From assembly GCA_964020155.1 (NCBI GenBank), contig OZ026564.1, positions 4,618,723 to 4,636,222 of the forward strand: a stretch of DNA of 17,500 bases. Reading direction: 5' to 3'. Origin of the DNA: Chondrilla cf. caribensis (lineage: Eukaryota; Porifera; Demospongiae; Chondrillida; Chondrillidae). Below the pieces are notes generated by a model. It saw only the letters and a list, made by a program, of their open reading frames with translations, was not told the origin of the DNA and ran no database searches. The translations under genes and the position numbers were made by a program. Below, in pieces: positions 1 to 17,500 of the stretch. Numbering within the stretch: position 1 is the stretch's first letter; the number at the start of each line of letters is the position of its first letter.

Positions 1-66
1 TGTGTGTATGTGTGTGTATATGTGTGTGTGTGCATGCATGTGCGCGCGCGTGTGTGTGTGTGTGCA
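1..66. repeat. (TG)n microsatellite, imperfect
   Basis: TG on the plus strand, hence CA in the GDA transcript, starting 33 nt beyond the exon 8 donor. Confidence 0.95.
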
Positions 67-99
67 TGCGCGTACAAATGTATACACATATGAATGTAC

Positions 100-5010
<4,911 letters not shown>

Positions 5011-5124
5011 TCTTCTCGTCCACCTGTAGGTAGTATCGCTTTTGACTATAATATACAAGGTACTCGACCGTAAAACGTGAGAAGGTCGAACGAACCGTTA
5101 ACACTCGATATTTGATACAAGAAA
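5011..5124. promoter_or_regulatory. Putative GDA promoter, possibly bidirectional
   Basis: This is the 114-bp gap between the GDA start (5010, minus) and a plus-strand ATGGCG at 5125. It is CpG-richer than its surroundings (CGAACG, AACCGTTAACACTCG) and has a TATATTATA-like stretch at about 5047-5056 on the minus strand. There is no direct evidence of transcription starts. Confidence 0.4.
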
Positions 5125-5304
5125 ATGGCGACAAAATCGTTTTTAGCAGGCATGCCAACTCTCAAGCATTCAGTGCTGATCTCACGCTCTCACGCAAGCA
5201 ATAAGCATTACCTCACGCACTGCCCTTTGATGGTATTCATTGTTAGTGAGCTGAACACTTTCAAGTTGAGACACAGATCATATCACGTGGCTTCAGTTTG
5301 TTGG
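5125..5304 (+). other. Possible divergent short ORF / first exon, unassigned
   Basis: An ATG in good context (GAAAATGGCG) opens a frame beginning MATKSFLAGMPTLKHS that stays open to a TAA overlapping a GTAAGT donor-like site at 5305. Most of it lies inside the ATGCCAAC-ended repeat, so it may be repeat-derived. No family is recognised. Confidence 0.25.
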
Positions 5305-5638
5305 TAAGTTGTTCCTGATGAGTGTGTAAAATGTTGACACAGCACAAAATGCAACTGAGTTATAACAGGGCACACAGTACTAAAAATTATTGGTAATACT
5401 TTTGCACTTTTTGCAAACTACGAAGTTAAACTTATAACCTACATGTTGTACTTTGTATACTTTCATTGTAATGTTCATATTCAATTTATTATCCTGAGTT
5501 TTCTAATCTATCAGTGCACGCACTGGTATGCCACTTCAAGGGGTGGGCATCGACATGTCTCACTCCTGCACCATGCAATCTCACTCATTTTGGAGACATG
5601 TCTCACTCATACATGAAAAACTGGTTGGCATCTCTGAC
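5148..5638. repeat. Possible TIR-bounded DNA transposon remnant with ATGCCAAC ends
   Basis: CATGCCAACTCTC near 5151 faces GGTTGGCATCTCTGACC near 5623-5639, giving imperfect inverted ends sharing ATGCCAAC. Just inside are runs of CTCACGC / TCTCACTCAT-type motifs. No transposase is seen. The outer limits are approximate. Confidence 0.4.
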
Positions 5639-5639
5639 C

Positions 5640-6005
5640 TAGTTGCCGTGGCTATAGCTAGTTTCTGGCAGCAAAATACTTGCAGTTGAAAAGGCTTGAA
5701 CACTATTGACGAGGTTCATTGATAACAGACTATGAAGCCTAGCTCCGTATGTTAATTAATTTCAGTCAATTGACTAGCAAACCCTATGAACCGCGGCCGT
5801 AACAGGCGTGAAGCTCTCGTGTTCTCCTTGGAAGGACTGACAAATGCAGCTGCATCAAGCCAATAGTTAGATAGCCCAAAATTCATTTCAAATTTGCTTT
5901 CAACGACGATATCGGCACAGAACACATGCACTTGTATGATAAAAATATTAATGCCCAAACTATAATATTCAATTTAGATATTGTAAAATTGTGAAAGGCT
6001 CAAAG
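5640..6005. other. Intergenic DNA / probable 3' UTR of the aggregation-factor-like gene
   Basis: This 366-bp stretch lies downstream of the TAA at 6006. It is AT-rich near the stop. No AATAAA was found on the minus strand close to the stop; ATTAATATTTTTATC near 5935-5955 is the AT-richest stretch. An unassigned minus-strand open frame (5752-5958) has no recognisable motif. Confidence 0.4.
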
Positions 6006-14548
<8,543 letters not shown>

Positions 14549-15014
14549 CTACAGAAAAACGAGAGAAGAATTGAAATTAATGGTTTCCTAGCTTCCATGG
14601 TGTGTGTGGTGTGTGCATGTATGTTATACAGTGAAACGTTCTCTGTAGGCACCTGGGTTAGTACACACACTCCCAGTAGCACATACTTCTGGTTAGTGAG
14701 TACACCTCACTAGCTCAGTCCCTAGCTCATGTACACAATGTCAACCATGTGTGTTGTGTCTGATATTATGTGTACATGTATCATGTTTTCTTGATAACAT
14801 TATGTTTTTTTCTTAAATTTTGCAATAATAACTCTTTCCTTTACTGGGTGCCTTGTGTAGCAGCCTCTGGCTAAAGGCCTCCCCATTTTGAATAGGTGTC
14901 CTTAACCACAACCAGCACCAACAGTAAGTACAGTACCTCTGATAGGAAGCACAAATTTGGTGTGCCTTCAAGGTACTTACTAAGCAGATTGGACTGAATA
15001 AACTATTGTACATA
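14549..15014. other. No gene recognised
   Basis: This region lies upstream of the most 5' exon found. It has a few copies of the GTTAGTACACAC / CTGGTTAGTGAGTAC motif (14655-14705) resembling the 17-bp minisatellite at 11924-12540. No exon with good splice sites was seen. Confidence 0.4.
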
Positions 15015-15189
15015 CAGTGGAACCTCTCTATTACAAACCTCTGAATGGCAGGAACCTCTATAATAAGGACACCATTCTATGTCCCAGTGTAGTACTGTAG
15101 TGTATTAAATGACCTCTGAAGTGAGGACACCTCTGTAATAAGGACTAAAATCAAGGTCCCAAAGTGTCCCTAATAGAGAGGTTCCACTG
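15015..15189. mobile_element. Pogo/Tigger-like MITE, copy 2
   Basis: A 175-bp element has CAGTGGAACCTCTCTATTAC at its left and the inverted equivalent at its right, with flanking TA. It shares TIRs with the element at 2861-3059 but has a different, AGGACACC-rich interior. Confidence 0.82.
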
Positions 15190-15399
15190 TATACTTATGC
15201 CATGTATATCCTGGTATTGGCAATCACATAACCATACTCACTAAGCATTACACCTTACAGAACCTCATCATCATGGTGATCAGTGGTGATGTATTGACTT
15301 TCTCACTAAAAGGCCCACACTAGATAAAATTTCAATTTCGCAAATTCGAGTACTTTTCCATTTACAACTGTGCATGCACTGGTATGTGTGCATGAGTAT

Positions 15400-15478
15400 G
15401 TGACGATGTGTGTGTGTGTGGAGGGGGTATGTGTTGATATGTACGCTTATGGTGTGGTGTGTGTGTGCATATGTATAA

Positions 15479-15527
<49 letters not shown>

Positions 15528-15560
15528 TGTGTCTAGCTACATATGTGTGTGTGTGTGGGT
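15400..15560. repeat. (TG)n microsatellite, upstream region
   Basis: Imperfect, then pure TG on the plus strand (15480-15525). No exon was found next to it. Confidence 0.95.
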
Positions 15561-15729
15561 GTAGTAGCACCAATCTTAAGTTCTATTCAATTGAACACGT
15601 ACACACTTCAATAGCCAAAGGCTACACTATAGAAACACGACATTGGAATACAATACACACTATACTCAGTCGCATACACACTATACATGATACTATACAC
15701 TTTATACAGATCAAATTAGCCTATATCTC

Positions 15730-16060
15730 TTACAGCATGTGGGAAATATGCTGTGTATGTTAATGAATAGGGCTCAACCGATAGATCATGAACATGGTCA
15801 ATTGTTGCACTTTCAGGCGATAAGGGCATCCTACAACTGCCGAGCACCACATTCCCCATGTGATAGTATCGCTCAGACAGAACAGTGGCCGCGTTCCCAC
15901 CGTCTAGGGTTACCACACCAATGGGTGTGCGCAGGGGAGAGCGGCCAGCTCATGGTTTTAGGACCACTCAGGCAGAATCGTCCCAAGTGGTCCGAATCTC
16001 CCAGTCACTCCAGGCATGAGGACATCTTGACTTGAACTAATGAATGAACCTTGTGAAATG
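15730..16060. other. Unassigned GC-richer stretch with open frames on both strands
   Basis: The composition is more coding-like than the flanks. The minus strand is open over 15716-15916 (GVVTLDGGNAATVLSERYYH, then MGNVVLGSCRMPLSPESA) and again over 15958-16090 in another frame (DYVGLTISQGSFISSSQDV). The plus strand is open over 15739-16035 after a good acceptor-like TTGCACTTTCAG. I recognise no family and could not decide the strand. Confidence 0.3.
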
Positions 16061-16104
16061 GTCAAACCAACGTAATCAATCCCTTTGGTTGGATGTGATA
16101 CGTG

Positions 16105-16283
16105 TATGTCTGTCTGTGCGTATACCTGTGTGTGAGTGTGTGTTGTGTGTATACCTGTGTGTATGTGTGTGTTGTGTGTATGTGTGTGCTTGTACATGCT
16201 TGTGTGTTGCATATATACGTATGTGTATCTGTGTGTGTTCTATATATGGGGGTGTCCGTGTGTGTATATTGTTTGTGCGTGCA

Positions 16284-16315
<32 letters not shown>

Positions 16316-16324
16316 CGTGTGTGC

Positions 16325-16402
<78 letters not shown>
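16105..16402. repeat. (TG)n microsatellite, upstream region
   Basis: Imperfect TG with GTATACCTG and GTGCGTGC variants (16105-16285), then nearly pure TG to 16402. It adjoins the minisatellite at 16419. Confidence 0.95.
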
Positions 16403-16404
<2 letters not shown>

Positions 16405-16418
16405 ATGACACAGCTGAG

Positions 16419-16530
16419 ACCTGCATCCCAGGGACCACACAACAGGGGACCTTCATCCCAGGGACCTGCATCCCAGGGACCACACAACAGGGGACCTGGA
16501 TCCCAGTGACCACACAACAGGGGGTCTGCA
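16419..16530. repeat. Short minisatellite (CATCCCAGGGACC / CACACAACAGGGG modules)
   Basis: A roughly 45-bp unit of two modules is repeated about 2.5 times directly beside the (TG)n tract ending at 16402. It is non-coding. Confidence 0.9.
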
Positions 16531-16799
16531 CATCACCACATCTGGAGAAACCTGTTCACCAACTTTGTTTGTGGGTTGCCTGTAATCCGAGTATATGGAT
16601 CACTCCATGCACTGCACTTTGCTAAGCTAAACACAACACTCATTTGGATGAGGAATATCGTCCAAAATAGTGTTAAATTCCATTATCTAGCATCAGTGCA
16701 GATAACATACTAACTTCTCAAAGGTGCTTACATACTTACACTTACAGAGAGTTCATGTTGCCCTCCTTTTGTAGTACATGGGCAAGTGTATACCAGTTA

Positions 16800-16930
16800 G
16801 CACATACAATGTATACAGTACACACTGTATACACAGAATACACAGTACATACAGCGCACACAATACATACAGTGCACACAGTATACACAGTACATACAGT
16901 GCACACAGTACACACACAATACACACTACA
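16800..16930. repeat. Degenerate ACACAGTATAC / CATACAGTGC repeat
   Basis: Interwoven copies of CACAGTATAC, CACAGTACATACAG and CAGTGCACACA form an imperfect repeat with many self-complementary GTATAC/GTGCAC cores. Confidence 0.8.
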
Positions 16931-17189
16931 CATATGCATATGTAGCATGCACACATGTACATTATAATAATTTTGCTTCTTTCACATAATACATATGTAA
17001 TTTAAGTGGTGCATTTCGTTTGCTGCATGCAAATGTTCATGAAGAAATCGGTAAGGCCATCAACACTTAAGTACACGTAGTTATTCACAGTACAATTAGA
17101 TTATACAGCGTTCATGAACGATTTTAACCTCATCCACTATATATAACCTGCAGTATACTTGTGTTCATGTTTTACAGTGGCCTTCCACT

Positions 17190-17360
17190 GCAGCTGTCCG
17201 TCACGCGTTTAAGGGAATTATTGATACTTGATATCAAGGTTCTATGCTTGCACGAATTCGATTGTCCCGTGTTTTACGTACACAGCAGCGCCAATAATCG
17301 CGCGCACTTACGCACGCCATTTTCCTCCGAAGACGCGCGTATGCACCGCTCTTAGTGAGC
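17190..17360. promoter_or_regulatory. CpG-rich segment, possible promoter
   Basis: Dense CpG (GTCACGCG, ATCGCGCGCACTTACGCACG, AAGACGCGCGTATGCACCGC) contrasts with the CpG-poor flanks. On the minus strand GGAAAATGGCGTGC is followed directly by GTAAGT (17311), a start-plus-donor arrangement that could be a first exon of MAC; on the plus strand a TATATATAA lies upstream at about 17138. Neither is proven. Confidence 0.3.
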
Positions 17361-17500
17361 GGGAAAGTGGCGCTCTTCCAACTGCAATTAACCCATTACT
17401 TAGATCTGGAGGTTGGCTTACTTGAGAGTAGTAAGGTGCTGACTAGCACCAAACAGGGTGATGCTCTACTGAGCATTTTTCAAGGGATAAACCGTCGTAT

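Noticed and set aside
17440..17500. Possible tRNA-like fold near the right edge
   Set aside because: No A-box/B-box pair or cloverleaf could be built from the sequence.

Overview
The window reads as animal genomic DNA, most likely from a demosponge. It has spliced genes with canonical GT-AG introns, very dense (CA/TG)n microsatellites and minisatellites inside introns, TA-flanked MITEs, a Penelope-type retroelement fragment, and a secreted multi-Calx-beta protein built like the sponge aggregation factors. The sponge assignment is an inference from protein architecture and from a MITE terminus (CCGTATAGCGGGAAA-type) that I associate with sponge genomes; it was not tested by search.

Two protein-coding genes were reconstructed by hand, both on the minus strand. 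(1) Positions 100-5010 hold the first eight coding exons of guanine deaminase (GDA). The start codon is at 5010 and the gene runs off the left edge. The exons join without a frame break (807 nt, 269 codons) and include the zinc-binding HxH motif. Intron 1 (2752-4899) is a repeat trap: a pogo-like MITE, a 5'-truncated Penelope-like element with its GIY-YIG domain, and a decayed retroelement ORF. Intron 3 holds a 33-bp minisatellite that appears to be copied from the exon 3/intron 3 splice junction and was later split by a second kind of MITE. (2) Positions 6006-14548 hold the 3' part of a large secreted adhesion protein: 15 exons, about 1189 residues, six Calx-beta domains, then two consecutive VWD-like modules, the second resembling the C-terminal domain of inter-alpha-trypsin inhibitor heavy chains, and a stop codon at 6008-6006. 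The architecture is that of a sponge aggregation factor, the proteoglycan core protein used for calcium-dependent cell adhesion and linked to allorecognition. All 14 introns between these exons are phase 1. The N-terminus lies upstream (to the right) and was not found.

Layout from left to right: 1-5010 GDA exons 8 to 1; 5011-5124 GC/CpG-containing putative promoter; 5125-5640 a possible divergent start and a TIR-bounded repeat; 5640-6005 intergenic DNA or 3' UTR; 6006-14548 the aggregation-factor-like gene; 14549-17500 mostly non-coding (a pogo-like MITE, microsatellites, a minisatellite, an unassigned GC-richer open stretch near 15,780-16,060, and a CpG-rich segment near 17,190-17,360).

The most unusual pattern spans both genes. 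Nine tracts are (GT)n on the transcribed strand, and all nine begin at or within about 45 nt of a 5' splice site. In four of them the donor GT is itself the first unit of the array. Tracts that are (CA)n on the transcribed strand are not at donors.
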